From the NCBI GenBank assembly GCA_025960445.1, contig JAICIT010000054.1, positions 1 to 9,795 on the forward strand: 9,795 nt of DNA, in the 5' to 3' direction. Below the pieces are notes generated by a model. It saw only the letters and a list, made by a program, of their open reading frames with translations, was not told the DNA's origin and made no database searches. This document shows positions 1-5,798 of this stretch, in pieces. Each line of letters starts with the position of its first letter. Positions within the stretch are counted from its first letter, which is position 1. The translations under genes and the position numbers were made by a program. The stretch comes from Bradyrhizobium sp. Its GTDB lineage: Bacteria > Pseudomonadota > Alphaproteobacteria > Rhizobiales > Xanthobacteraceae.

Positions 1-1
1 A

Positions 2-109
2 CGGGCGCTTCTGCTGGTCAATGAGCAGTTGGAGGCGGAGCTTCAGCAGCTTTACGCGGCTGTGGCCGTCGGTGGGCCTTTCGAGCGCGGGGCTAACGCT
101 CTGCATTAG
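2..109 (+). CDS. Possible C-terminal end of a truncated upstream gene
   Basis: An open frame enters from the left edge and runs 35 codons to a TAG stop. The visible tail begins RALLLVNEQLEAELQQLY, which is rich in Leu, Glu and Gln and could be amphipathic helix or coiled coil, followed by a Gly/Ala-rich end. It finishes four bases inside the stop region of the minus-strand secreted-protein gene at 106-375, so the two would be convergent and overlap at 106-109. I do not recognise the family. With only 35 codons and no start in view this could be a chance open frame. Confidence 0.3.
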   Translation, partial: RALLLVNEQLEAELQQLYAAVAVGGPFERGANALH

Positions 110-375
110 GATCGCTTCTCACAGCCATCCTTGCAGTCTGCGGGCGGATCTTCTTGCTTTGGACAAACGCTGATCGTGGAGCGCGCGAGCTTCGCGTCCG
201 ACAGCGATTTGTATGGACCATCCCCGAACCAGATGTCGCCGTAGATGAGCGGATTGCTCATCACGATCTCGCAGTTGTTGGTCGCATGATTGCCGATCAC
301 CCAATAGAGTCCGTCGGCATAAGAGATCGTCGTAACCGGCAACACCATGGTGCCGGCAATTAGCCAGGATTTCAT
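106..375 (-). CDS. Small secreted cysteine-containing protein, function unknown
   Basis: This 89-residue protein begins with a typical Sec signal peptide: a Lys at position 2, a hydrophobic core at about 4-17, and a likely cleavage after Ala20 (S-Y-A). The mature part of about 69 residues holds four cysteines, Cys35, Cys71, Cys81 and Cys85. That even number suits two disulfides in the periplasm. It also contains the aromatic-Gly stretch WFGDGPYKSLSDAKLA (49-64). The ATG start is supported by a purine-rich GGGAGCGAAGAG just upstream. The gene lies downstream of the TPR gene on the same strand with a 117-base gap, so it may have its own promoter, although I found no convincing one. Small proteins with a conserved aromatic/Gly-Pro-Tyr-x-Ser element before an Asp-Ala helix are common in Bradyrhizobium, but I cannot name a characterised family. 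Confidence 0.7.
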   Translation of the reverse strand: MKSWLIAGTMVLPVTTISYADGLYWVIGNHATNNCEIVMSNPLIYGDIWFGDGPYKSLSDAKLARSTISVCPKQEDPPADCKDGCEKRS

Positions 376-492
376 CTCTTCGCTCCCGCAACGGAGACAA
401 GCGCTAATTGGCGTCAGCGAAAAGCGTTCCGGCCCACAATGGACCGATTGAGATGTTGGTTAACTCGCGCGGTAGCATCGCTGAGTTATCAA

Positions 493-1149
493 TCAGATAT
501 CGCGGCCTTCCACCTTCTCGCTTAAGCTCTTGACCAGTTCCGGCACCTTTTCGAGGTGCGGATTAATCGCGAGTGCCTTGCGAAAGGCGTCGAGCGCGCG
601 CTTCTCGTCGCCAATATCCTGCATGATCATTCCCAGTCCCGCTAGCGCGCCGAAATGGCGGGGCTCTCGAACCAGTACCTGTTGGATGTCTTGCAGAGAG
701 TGGGCGTAATCATTCCGCAGATAGTACAAGGTCGCGCGCCTGTTCCACGCCTCGATGTAATCGGGACGAAGCTTCACGAGCGCATCGAGCAATTTCTGCG
801 CAACATCGATCTGTTGGGCATCCATCGCGGCCTTGGCGCGCATCATCAGGAGTGCCGCCGTGTCGCTCGGCGTCTGCAGCCAGAGCGCCCATATCCGGGC
901 TTCGACGTGCTTGGCGCTGGCTTCGTCCGGTGCCGCCTTGAGGGCGCCGAACAGGAAGTCCAGCCCGCGCGAGCGGTCCGCGCCGACTTTCGGGAGCTTG
1001 CTTGGTGGCTCAGGGGGAAGTTTCTTCTCGCGCTTCGGCGGCACAGGCTGCGGATCGTCCGCAAACGCAACGGCGGGCGTGAGCGCAATAGCGGCGGTGA
1101 TGAACAGTGCCGTCAGGCTGCCGGTTGGATTTGGGAATCTCAAGCGCAT
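493..1149 (-). CDS. Exported tetratricopeptide-repeat (TPR) protein
   Basis: From ATG 1149 this is 218 residues; an in-frame TTG two codons upstream (1155) is a weaker alternative. Neither start has a strong Shine-Dalgarno sequence. Residues 1 to about 30 form a Sec signal peptide with a hydrophobic stretch and an A-F-A cleavage site. A Pro/Lys/Glu-rich linker follows (about 32-55) and then helical repeats. At least two TPR units are readable: one around NRRATLYYLRNDYAHSLQDI and one around GMIMQDIGDEKRALDAFRKA, with the usual Gly/Ala/Tyr and closing Pro (REPRH, INPHL) positions. A more degenerate unit precedes them (MRAKAAMDAQQIDVAQKLLD). TPRs bind partner proteins, so a periplasmic scaffold or assembly role is likely, but the partner cannot be read from the sequence. 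It lies downstream of rpmJ on the same strand, beyond a hairpin. Confidence 0.85.
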   Translation of the reverse strand: MRLRFPNPTGSLTALFITAAIALTPAVAFADDPQPVPPKREKKLPPEPPSKLPKVGADRSRGLDFLFGALKAAPDEASAKHVEARIWALWLQTPSDTAALLMMRAKAAMDAQQIDVAQKLLDALVKLRPDYIEAWNRRATLYYLRNDYAHSLQDIQQVLVREPRHFGALAGLGMIMQDIGDEKRALDAFRKALAINPHLEKVPELVKSLSEKVEGRDI

Positions 1150-1162
1150 TCCCAAAGTCTAG

Positions 1163-1178
1163 ACGCGCGCATGCGCGC
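1163..1178. repeat. Perfect palindrome / alternating purine-pyrimidine tract
   Basis: Positions 1165-1178 read GCGCGCATGCGCGC, which is its own reverse complement. The surrounding 1163-1178 is a 16-base uninterrupted purine-pyrimidine alternation. It lies 14 bases upstream of the likely start of the TPR gene. It could form a cruciform, favour Z-DNA under supercoiling, or act as a dimeric operator. It could also be chance in GC-rich DNA. Confidence 0.4.
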
Positions 1179-1219
1179 CGCAAGCAATAAAGGCTCAAAG
1201 ACCCGTGAGGAGGAGGACT

Positions 1220-1237
1220 CCGCGGGGCTTCCCGCGG
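1220..1237 (-). terminator. GC-rich hairpin downstream of rpmJ, possible terminator
   Basis: A perfect 7-bp stem, CCGCGGG paired with CCCGCGG, encloses a 4-base loop. It starts seven bases beyond the rpmJ stop codon on the minus strand. The RNA after the stem is AGTCCTCCTCCTC, which is pyrimidine-rich but lacks a clean run of U. It may therefore be an imperfect intrinsic terminator, or a 3' stabilising hairpin that attenuates read-through into the TPR gene. Confidence 0.5.
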
Positions 1238-1243
1238 CTAGGG

Positions 1244-1369
1244 TCAACCCTGGCGCGCCTTGAACCGGCGCTGGACCTTGTTGATCACATAGACCCGGCC
1301 CTTGCGGCGCACGAGCCGGTTGTTGCGGTGACGAGCGCGCAGCGATTTCAGGGAGTTACGGACCTTCAT
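1244..1369 (-). CDS. rpmJ: 50S ribosomal protein L36, zinc-independent (C-minus) type
   Basis: The 41-residue product begins [17 protein letters not shown] and continues with the basic segment [20 protein letters not shown]. This is the alphaproteobacterial form of L36, the smallest protein of the large ribosomal subunit, which binds 23S rRNA. The zinc-ribbon form of L36 carries three Cys and one His. This protein has no cysteine at all, so it is the C-minus form that works without zinc. The start is fixed by family length and by AGGA about nine bases upstream (CAGGATTGTCTC-ATG). An in-frame ATG 29 codons further up would add a non-homologous extension and is rejected. The gene stands alone, with its own promoter at 1481-1509 and a hairpin after the stop. 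Confidence 0.96.
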   Translation of the reverse strand: MKVRNSLKSLRARHRNNRLVRRKGRVYVINKVQRRFKARQG

Positions 1370-1475
1370 GAGACAATCCTGATGCGTTGAAAGGCCGTGT
1401 TCGGCACTAAGCGCTGAAGCCCGAAAATAACGAAAACAGGCCACCTTCCCGCCCACGGCAGTGCCGTCCGGGATG
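1370..1475 (-). promoter_or_regulatory. Structured 5' leader of rpmJ (putative)
   Basis: With the promoter at 1481-1509, the rpmJ transcript would start near 1474 and carry a leader of about 105 bases. Two elements can be seen. One is the near-palindrome ACGGCAGTGCCGT at 1455-1467. The other is a longer imperfect pairing in which the RNA segment GGCCUGUUUUCG (near 1429-1440) can pair with CGAACACGGCC (near 1392-1402), leaving one C and two U bulged. Ribosomal-protein leaders are often sites of feedback control, but no known motif is recognised here and the fold was judged by eye. Confidence 0.35.
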
Positions 1476-1480
1476 CGCGG

Positions 1481-1509
1481 TTTCTAAGCATGGACCGGCC
1501 GATTGTCAA
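1481..1509 (-). promoter_or_regulatory. Sigma-70-type promoter of rpmJ
   Basis: On the minus strand a perfect TTGACA (-35, 1504-1509) is followed after exactly 17 bases by TAGAAA (-10, 1481-1486; four of six match TATAAT). It lies about 110 bases upstream of the rpmJ start and points toward it, as expected for a strongly expressed ribosomal gene. Transcription would begin near 1474. Confidence 0.6.
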
Positions 1510-1605
1510 TCGAAACGGCCCTTCAAAGACCATTCTGGCCGCCCGGACCTGCCCGGCACTCTCCAGCCGGAAATGCGCCGAGTGACCTTGAAAGTGTTGG
1601 CAAAA

Positions 1606-2043
1606 TCAGGTGGCCGGGAACTCGACCATGGCTTCGCCGCTAGCCACTTTCTCTCCGGTTTGGTTGCACACGGTGACGTCGATCAGCACCCAGTGCGATT
1701 TCGCCGTTGTCTGTTTCGACCTGACGGTTCCGACCGGCTGGATGGTATCGCCGGGGCGGACGGGTTTAATCCACCTCGTCTCCAGCCGGCGATGAATGGC
1801 ACCGGCGGCATAGGCCCAATCGGTGATCATGCGCGAGATCAGCCCGAAATTGTTCATGCCGTGCATGATAATGCCGCCGAAATGGGTCTTCCCGAAATTG
1901 CCTTCCATGTACTCGTCATCGAGATGCAACGGATTGTAATCAAGCGAGGCATCGCAGAACAGACGGATGGATTCACGGCTGACCGGGAATATCGGGCCAT
2001 CGATGCTGTCTCCCGCGCGAAGGCTTTCGAACGTTACGCTCAT
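1606..2043 (-). CDS. MaoC-family (R)-specific enoyl-CoA hydratase-like protein, catalytic type
   Basis: A 145-residue single hot-dog domain. The hydratase-2 signature is intact as DYNPLH: Asp35 and His40 match the catalytic Asp/His pair of (R)-specific enoyl-CoA hydratases. It is followed by the usual GGIIMHGM segment (about 57-64) and a TRWIKPVRPGD strand further on. The family adds water to, or removes it from, CoA- or ACP-bound acyl chains in the cytoplasm. The start at ATG 2043 is preferred because AGGAG lies eight to nine bases upstream. An in-frame GTG at 2061 would abut the stop of the preceding gene but lacks this spacing. It is the second gene of a two-gene unit with the MaoC-like gene at 2062-2538 and probably forms a heteromer with it. 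The substrate is unknown. Confidence 0.88.
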   Translation of the reverse strand: MSVTFESLRAGDSIDGPIFPVSRESIRLFCDASLDYNPLHLDDEYMEGNFGKTHFGGIIMHGMNNFGLISRMITDWAYAAGAIHRRLETRWIKPVRPGDTIQPVGTVRSKQTTAKSHWVLIDVTVCNQTGEKVASGEAMVEFPAT

Positions 2044-2061
2044 GGGCTTCGCTCCTGACAC

Positions 2062-2538
2062 TTACTGCGGCCGAATGGTCCAGCCGCGGCCCGAACAAAT
2101 CACCTGGCCCTGCTGATTGAAGAAAACGTTGTCGTGCACCACGAACAGCCGCTCGCGCCTGATGAATTTATCGAGCGCACGCGCCTGCAGCGTGATCACG
2201 TCGCCGGGGCGGGCGGGAATGTTGTAGCTCCATGATTGCCCGGCATTGACGGTGCCCGGGCTGCGCATCCAATCGTCGGCTGGTGTGCAGGCAAACATCA
2301 GGAGAATATGGATCGAGGGCGGCGCGATCAGCCCGCCATAAATCGTTCGCTTCGCATACTCCTCATCGAAATAAATCGGATGGTCTTCGCCGACAGAGGC
2401 GCAATAGAGTTCGATCGCCTCTCGCGTCAGGGTGTAGGGGATGGTCTTGCGCGGCTCGCCGGGAACGATGTCGTCCCAGACTTTTCGCAAATCGGCATGT
2501 TTCCAGAAGTCGGTCTCGAACCCTTCCGTCTGCCCCAC
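2062..2538 (-). CDS. MaoC N-terminal-type dehydratase-like protein lacking the catalytic dyad
   Basis: A 158-residue hot-dog-fold protein of the MaoC / FAS1-dehydratase N-terminal type. Its start is a GTG at 2538, fixed by GGGAGG seven or so bases upstream; the nearby ATG at 2543 is out of frame. Hallmarks are ELYCASVGEDHPIYFDEEYA (44-61), GGLIAPPS and ARPGDVITLQAR. Set against the downstream partner, VGEDHPIYFDEEYA lines up with SLDYNPLHLDDEYM, so the catalytic Asp is replaced by Glu51 and the catalytic His by Tyr56. This protein is therefore likely the structural or substrate-binding half of a two-subunit hydratase, comparable to HadA beside HadB in mycobacteria. The stop lies 18 bases before the ATG of the partner. 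It is transcribed divergently from the amidohydrolase gene, with 89 bases between the starts. Confidence 0.85.
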   Translation of the reverse strand: MGQTEGFETDFWKHADLRKVWDDIVPGEPRKTIPYTLTREAIELYCASVGEDHPIYFDEEYAKRTIYGGLIAPPSIHILLMFACTPADDWMRSPGTVNAGQSWSYNIPARPGDVITLQARALDKFIRRERLFVVHDNVFFNQQGQVICSGRGWTIRPQ

Positions 2539-2627
2539 TTCATCCTCCCGTTTCGGCTATCTTGCCTGTTTGTCATATAGTGTAATCAATTTCCCACCCC
2601 TGCAATCGATCGCCTCAGGAACTCAGT
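2539..2627. promoter_or_regulatory. Divergent control region between the MaoC pair and the amidohydrolase gene
   Basis: These 89 bases separate two divergent starts and must carry at least one promoter. The centre is the most AT-rich stretch (about 2569-2592). It contains -10-like TATAGT (2576-2581) and TGTAAT (2581-2586) on the plus strand, but neither has a properly spaced -35, so exact promoters are not called. Shine-Dalgarno sequences border both ends: GGGAGG for the minus gene, and AGGA (2617-2620) seven bases before ATG 2628 for the plus gene. Confidence 0.35.
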
Positions 2628-3512
2628 ATGCCCAGCGTAAAGCTACCGAATGTCGAAGAGGCCGTGGCAATTGACATCCATACCCACGCCGAAGAACCCT
2701 GCGGAATGCATGCCGATGATGGGTACGATGATTTCCAGGCCCAGATGGCCGAATATTTCAAGTCACCGAACAAGCACCCGCCAACCGTCCCGGAGACAGC
2801 CGCTTATTATCGTTCGAAAAAGATCGCCGCCGTGATTTTCCCGGTCGACGCCGAGCGCGAGACCGGGTTCCGGCGCTACAACAATTACGAAATGCTGGAG
2901 GTCGCCGCGCAGAATTCGGACGTACTGATCCCGTTTGTCAGCATCGATCCCCACAAGGGCAAGCTCGGGGTTCGCGAGGCCCGCAAGCTAATCGAGGAAT
3001 ACGGCGTCAGAGGTTTCAAATTCCATCCGACCATGCAGGGCTTCTATCCCAACGATCGCATGGCCTATCCGCTCTATGAAGCAATAAATGACGGCGGCGC
3101 GATCGCGCTGTTTCACACCGGACAAACCGGCGTCGGCTCTGGAATGCCCGGCGGCATGGGAATGCGGCTGAAATATTCCAACCCGATGTACATGGACGAC
3201 GTCGCGGCGGATTTCCCCGATCTCAAGATCATCCTCGCGCACCCCTCTTTCCCCTGGCAGGAAGAAGCGCTCTCGGTCGCAACCCACAAGCCGAACGTTT
3301 ATATCGATCTCTCCGGCTGGTCGCCAAAATATTTTCCGCCGATCCTCGTGCGCTACATCAACTCGATCCTGCAGGACAAGATGCTGTTCGGTTCGGATTG
3401 GCCTGTGATTACGCCGGACCGCTGGCTCGCGGATTTCGCCAAACTGGAGATACGCGATGAGATCAGGCCGAAAGTGTTGAAGGCCAACGCCCGGAAACTT
3501 CTGGGCATTTGA
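2628..3512 (+). CDS. Amidohydrolase-2 / ACMSD-like metal-dependent hydrolase or decarboxylase
   Basis: A 294-residue TIM-barrel protein of the amidohydrolase-related family. The metal ligands are all visible: His18 and His20 (IDIHTH), His163 (ALFHTG), His205 (ILAHPSFPW) and Asp257 (FGSDWP). The GFKFHP strand (129-134) and the closing FGSDWP are typical of the branch that holds aminocarboxymuconate-semialdehyde decarboxylase and related non-oxidative decarboxylases and lactonases. The exact reaction cannot be assigned from sequence. The length fits the family (about 280-340). ATG 2628 is supported by AGGA seven bases upstream. It is the first gene of a rightward set with the dehalogenase (60-base gap) and the YbaK-type gene, and it is divergent from the MaoC pair, which suggests one catabolic function. 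Confidence 0.88.
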   Translation: MPSVKLPNVEEAVAIDIHTHAEEPCGMHADDGYDDFQAQMAEYFKSPNKHPPTVPETAAYYRSKKIAAVIFPVDAERETGFRRYNNYEMLEVAAQNSDVLIPFVSIDPHKGKLGVREARKLIEEYGVRGFKFHPTMQGFYPNDRMAYPLYEAINDGGAIALFHTGQTGVGSGMPGGMGMRLKYSNPMYMDDVAADFPDLKIILAHPSFPWQEEALSVATHKPNVYIDLSGWSPKYFPPILVRYINSILQDKMLFGSDWPVITPDRWLADFAKLEIRDEIRPKVLKANARKLLGI

Positions 3513-3575
3513 AACGAGCGCAGTCGAATTCACGACCACCGCTTGCGCGGCATCGGAAAATGAGCAGGCCAGGTG

Positions 3576-4319
3576 ATGATAAAAGCTGTTGTGTTTGATG
3601 CCTATGGGACGCTTTACGACATCCAGTCGGTTGCTGCCGTGACCGAGGAGGCGTTTCCCGGTTACGGCGACATCATTACCCAGATCTGGCGCATCAAGCA
3701 GCTCGAATACACCTGGTTGCGTTCGCTGATGATGCGCTATGAGGACTTCTCTACCATCACACGGGACTCGCTTACCTACACGCTTCGGGTGCTCGGGCTC
3801 GAACATGACAGCGGCGTGTTCGAGCGGATCATGGATAAATATCTCCACCTCGAGCTGTACCAGGATGCGATGTCGGCGCTAGGGGCGATGCGAAACCGCA
3901 AGCTTGCGATCCTTTCCAATGGAAGCTCCGCAATGCTTGACGCACTGGTTCGCAACAGCGGCCTCAATCGCGTGCTCGATGCGACGATTAGCGTCGACAC
4001 CCGGAAAATGTTCAAACCCGCGCCTGATGCTTACAGCCTGATTGAAGCCGTGATTGGGGTGGCTCCGGCCGAGGTGCTTTTCATATCATCAAACCCATGG
4101 GACGTTTGCGGCGCCAAGGCATTCGGCCTGAACGTCGCGTGGATCGAACGCGTGATGCCGGAGGCGATAGCGCTGGCCTGCGTCAATAGCGAGCTTGTCT
4201 CGCCGCTTACCATGTTCAAGGCGATCCGAACGCAAATGGATGAGCTCGGGCTGGAGCCGGACTATCGCATCCACGCGCTAACTGAATTGCCAGCGCTGGT
4301 CGCCGCTCATGAGTCTTGA
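3576..4319 (+). CDS. HAD-superfamily L-2-haloacid dehalogenase (type II)
   Basis: This cytoplasmic enzyme of 247 residues would hydrolyse L-2-haloacids to D-2-hydroxyacids. The full active-site set of the Pseudomonas sp. YL enzyme is present with matching spacing: nucleophile Asp8 and Thr12 in FDAYGTLYD, Arg39, Ser114 (LSNGS), Lys147, Tyr153, then Ser171, Asn173 and Asp176 in SSNPWD. The second Asp that HAD phosphatases carry two residues after the nucleophile is Tyr10 here, which argues for a dehalogenase rather than a phosphatase. ATG 3576 is preferred, with CAGG at 3565-3568 upstream; a GTG one codon earlier (3573) is possible. It is probably co-transcribed with the amidohydrolase. Its last 11 bases overlap the YbaK-type gene. 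The true substrate could be a different 2-substituted acid. Confidence 0.88.
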   Translation: MIKAVVFDAYGTLYDIQSVAAVTEEAFPGYGDIITQIWRIKQLEYTWLRSLMMRYEDFSTITRDSLTYTLRVLGLEHDSGVFERIMDKYLHLELYQDAMSALGAMRNRKLAILSNGSSAMLDALVRNSGLNRVLDATISVDTRKMFKPAPDAYSLIEAVIGVAPAEVLFISSNPWDVCGAKAFGLNVAWIERVMPEAIALACVNSELVSPLTMFKAIRTQMDELGLEPDYRIHALTELPALVAAHES

Positions 4320-4776
4320 ATCGGTGCGCGCGTTCTTTGCGCACAAAGCCCCCGAGATCGCGGTGATCGAGTCGCCTCTGAGTTCGGCGACGGTGGCGCT
4401 TGCCGCGGAGGCCTATGGCGTCACGCCCGAACGAATCGCGAAAACGCTATCGCTTCGGATTGGCGAGCGCGTAGTGCTGATCGTCGCCAGCGGCACCGCC
4501 CGGATGGACAACAAAAAAGTCAAGACACTGTTCGGCGGGAAACCGAAGATGCTCGGCCTCGAGGAGGTTTCCGAGATCACCGGCCACGAAGTCGGCGGCG
4601 TTTGCCCGTTTGGGCTGAAGACGCCGTTGCCGATCTACTGTGATCTCTCGTTAAAGGCGTTCGATGAGGTGGTGCCGGCGGCGGGGTCCACTCACAGCGC
4701 GGTGCGGATCGCGCCATCGCGTATGGCCGAGTTGACTGCGGCCGAATGGGTCGATGTCTGCCAGCATCAGTCTTAA
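4309..4776 (+). CDS. YbaK/ProX-type aminoacyl-tRNA deacylase domain protein
   Basis: A 155-residue stand-alone YbaK/aminoacyl-tRNA-synthetase-associated domain. Diagnostic features are IAKTLSLR with the conserved Lys45, the MDNKKVKTLFG stretch (66-76), GGVCPFG (96-102) in the editing pocket, and the late THSAVRI segment. Members hydrolyse mischarged tRNAs (Cys- or Ala-tRNA-Pro and others) in trans, in the cytoplasm. Which amino acid this one removes cannot be told. The ATG lies inside the end of the dehalogenase gene, 11 bases of overlap in another frame, with no strong Shine-Dalgarno sequence, so it is probably translationally coupled. Downstream it converges with the receptor gene across only 32 bases. 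Confidence 0.87.
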   Translation: MSLESVRAFFAHKAPEIAVIESPLSSATVALAAEAYGVTPERIAKTLSLRIGERVVLIVASGTARMDNKKVKTLFGGKPKMLGLEEVSEITGHEVGGVCPFGLKTPLPIYCDLSLKAFDEVVPAAGSTHSAVRIAPSRMAELTAAEWVDVCQHQS

Positions 4777-4808
4777 CGCCGCTCGACGAAAACTGGCCGC
4801 CCCTCGTT

Positions 4809-5798
4809 CTATTCCACTTTGCCGATCTTCTTCACCGCCGCGATCAGGCGAGCGCTATCCTCGGCGACGAATTTGGAAAACTCCGGCGCATCCATGTAGG
4901 CGACCGGACTTCCAGCGGTTTCGAAGGTTTTGGCCACCTCGGGCGCCTTCACCGCCTGGGCCATCGCGTCGCGCAATCGCATCATGATTGGCCCGGGCAA
5001 CGCACTCTGCGCGAACAGTCCTGCCCAAATGTAGAATTCGACATCCTTGTAGCCGAGCTCCCTGAATGTGGGCAGATCGGGAAAGCTCGCAATTCTCTCC
5101 GCGCCCCAGTTCGCCAGCACCCGCATCTTGCCGTCGTCAACCTGCTGCTTCAGCGTGCCCGGCGCCGAGGCCAAGGCCTGCACAGTGCCGCTCAACAGCG
5201 CGGTCAATGCCGGACCGGCTCCGCGAAACGGGATGTGGAGCAGTTTGATTCCAGCGCTGGCCGTGAACATCTCCATTGCGACGTGCAGCGTGCCGTACGG
5301 ACCTGACGAGCCATATGGAATTTCGCCGGGACGCTTTTTGGCATCGTCGACAAAATCCTGCAGCGTCTTCCAGGGCGCAGAAGCCGGCACCGCAAGCAAG
5401 GTGGGATCCGCGAGCACGCGCGCTACCGGCGCGAATTGCGCAACTTCGTACGCCACCGGGCGACCGAAGAGCCGATCGGCTTCGGGGAGCACCGCCAACG
5501 ACGACAACGTCATCAGCAAGGTGTAACCGTCCGGCTCCGCGCGCGCCGCAGCGGCGTTGCCGATCGATCCTCCGGCGCCGCCGGCGCGGTTGTCGACGAC
5601 GAACGGCTTGCCCAAAATCTTCTCAAGCGCCAGCGCTACCGGCCGTGCGGCGAGATCCGCTTGGCCGCCCGCGGGGAACGGCACGATCATGGTGACATTG
5701 CGAGCGGGCCACGCAGCTTGCGCGAAACTGGATTTCGATAGCGCGGCCTGCGCCAGCGGCAACGCCGCGGCGAATTTCAAAAGCTCACGTCGATTCAT
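4809..5798 (-). CDS. Tripartite tricarboxylate transporter solute receptor (Bug/TctC family)
   Basis: A 329-residue periplasmic binding protein that would capture a small carboxylate for a TctAB-type membrane permease. It starts with MNRRELLKFAAALPL, a twin-arginine-like signal (NRRELLK), with likely cleavage after SFAQA. The mature protein has the family pattern WPARNVTMIVPFPAGGQADL, DNRAGGAGGSIG (the ligand-backbone loop), AEPDGYTLL, IPFRGAGPALTALLSG and the late LPTFRELGY. ATG 5798 is chosen because GGGGGA lies upstream at good spacing and the signal peptide begins there; an open extension to 5888 has no family resemblance. No tctA or tctB is in view, so it is an orphan receptor here, as is common for expanded Bug families. 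The ligand is unknown; neighbouring genes suggest an organic acid. Confidence 0.92.
   Translation of the reverse strand: MNRRELLKFAAALPLAQAALSKSSFAQAAWPARNVTMIVPFPAGGQADLAARPVALALEKILGKPFVVDNRAGGAGGSIGNAAAARAEPDGYTLLMTLSSLAVLPEADRLFGRPVAYEVAQFAPVARVLADPTLLAVPASAPWKTLQDFVDDAKKRPGEIPYGSSGPYGTLHVAMEMFTASAGIKLLHIPFRGAGPALTALLSGTVQALASAPGTLKQQVDDGKMRVLANWGAERIASFPDLPTFRELGYKDVEFYIWAGLFAQSALPGPIMMRLRDAMAQAVKAPEVAKTFETAGSPVAYMDAPEFSKFVAEDSARLIAAVKKIGKVE

Noticed and set aside
655..1263. Long plus-strand open frame of about 200 codons opposite the TPR gene
   Set aside because: It is Arg-rich, has no family resemblance, and lies opposite a TPR gene with clear repeats and a signal peptide. It is a GC-rich antisense shadow.
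2569..2592. Possible operator palindrome TTGTCATATAGTGTAATCAA in the divergent region
   Set aside because: Only the outer three bases of each arm are complementary, so it is not a real dyad.
2988..3848. 286-codon minus-strand open frame across the amidohydrolase and dehalogenase genes
   Set aside because: Both plus-strand genes have complete catalytic motifs. The minus frame has no recognisable domain and spans a gene boundary.
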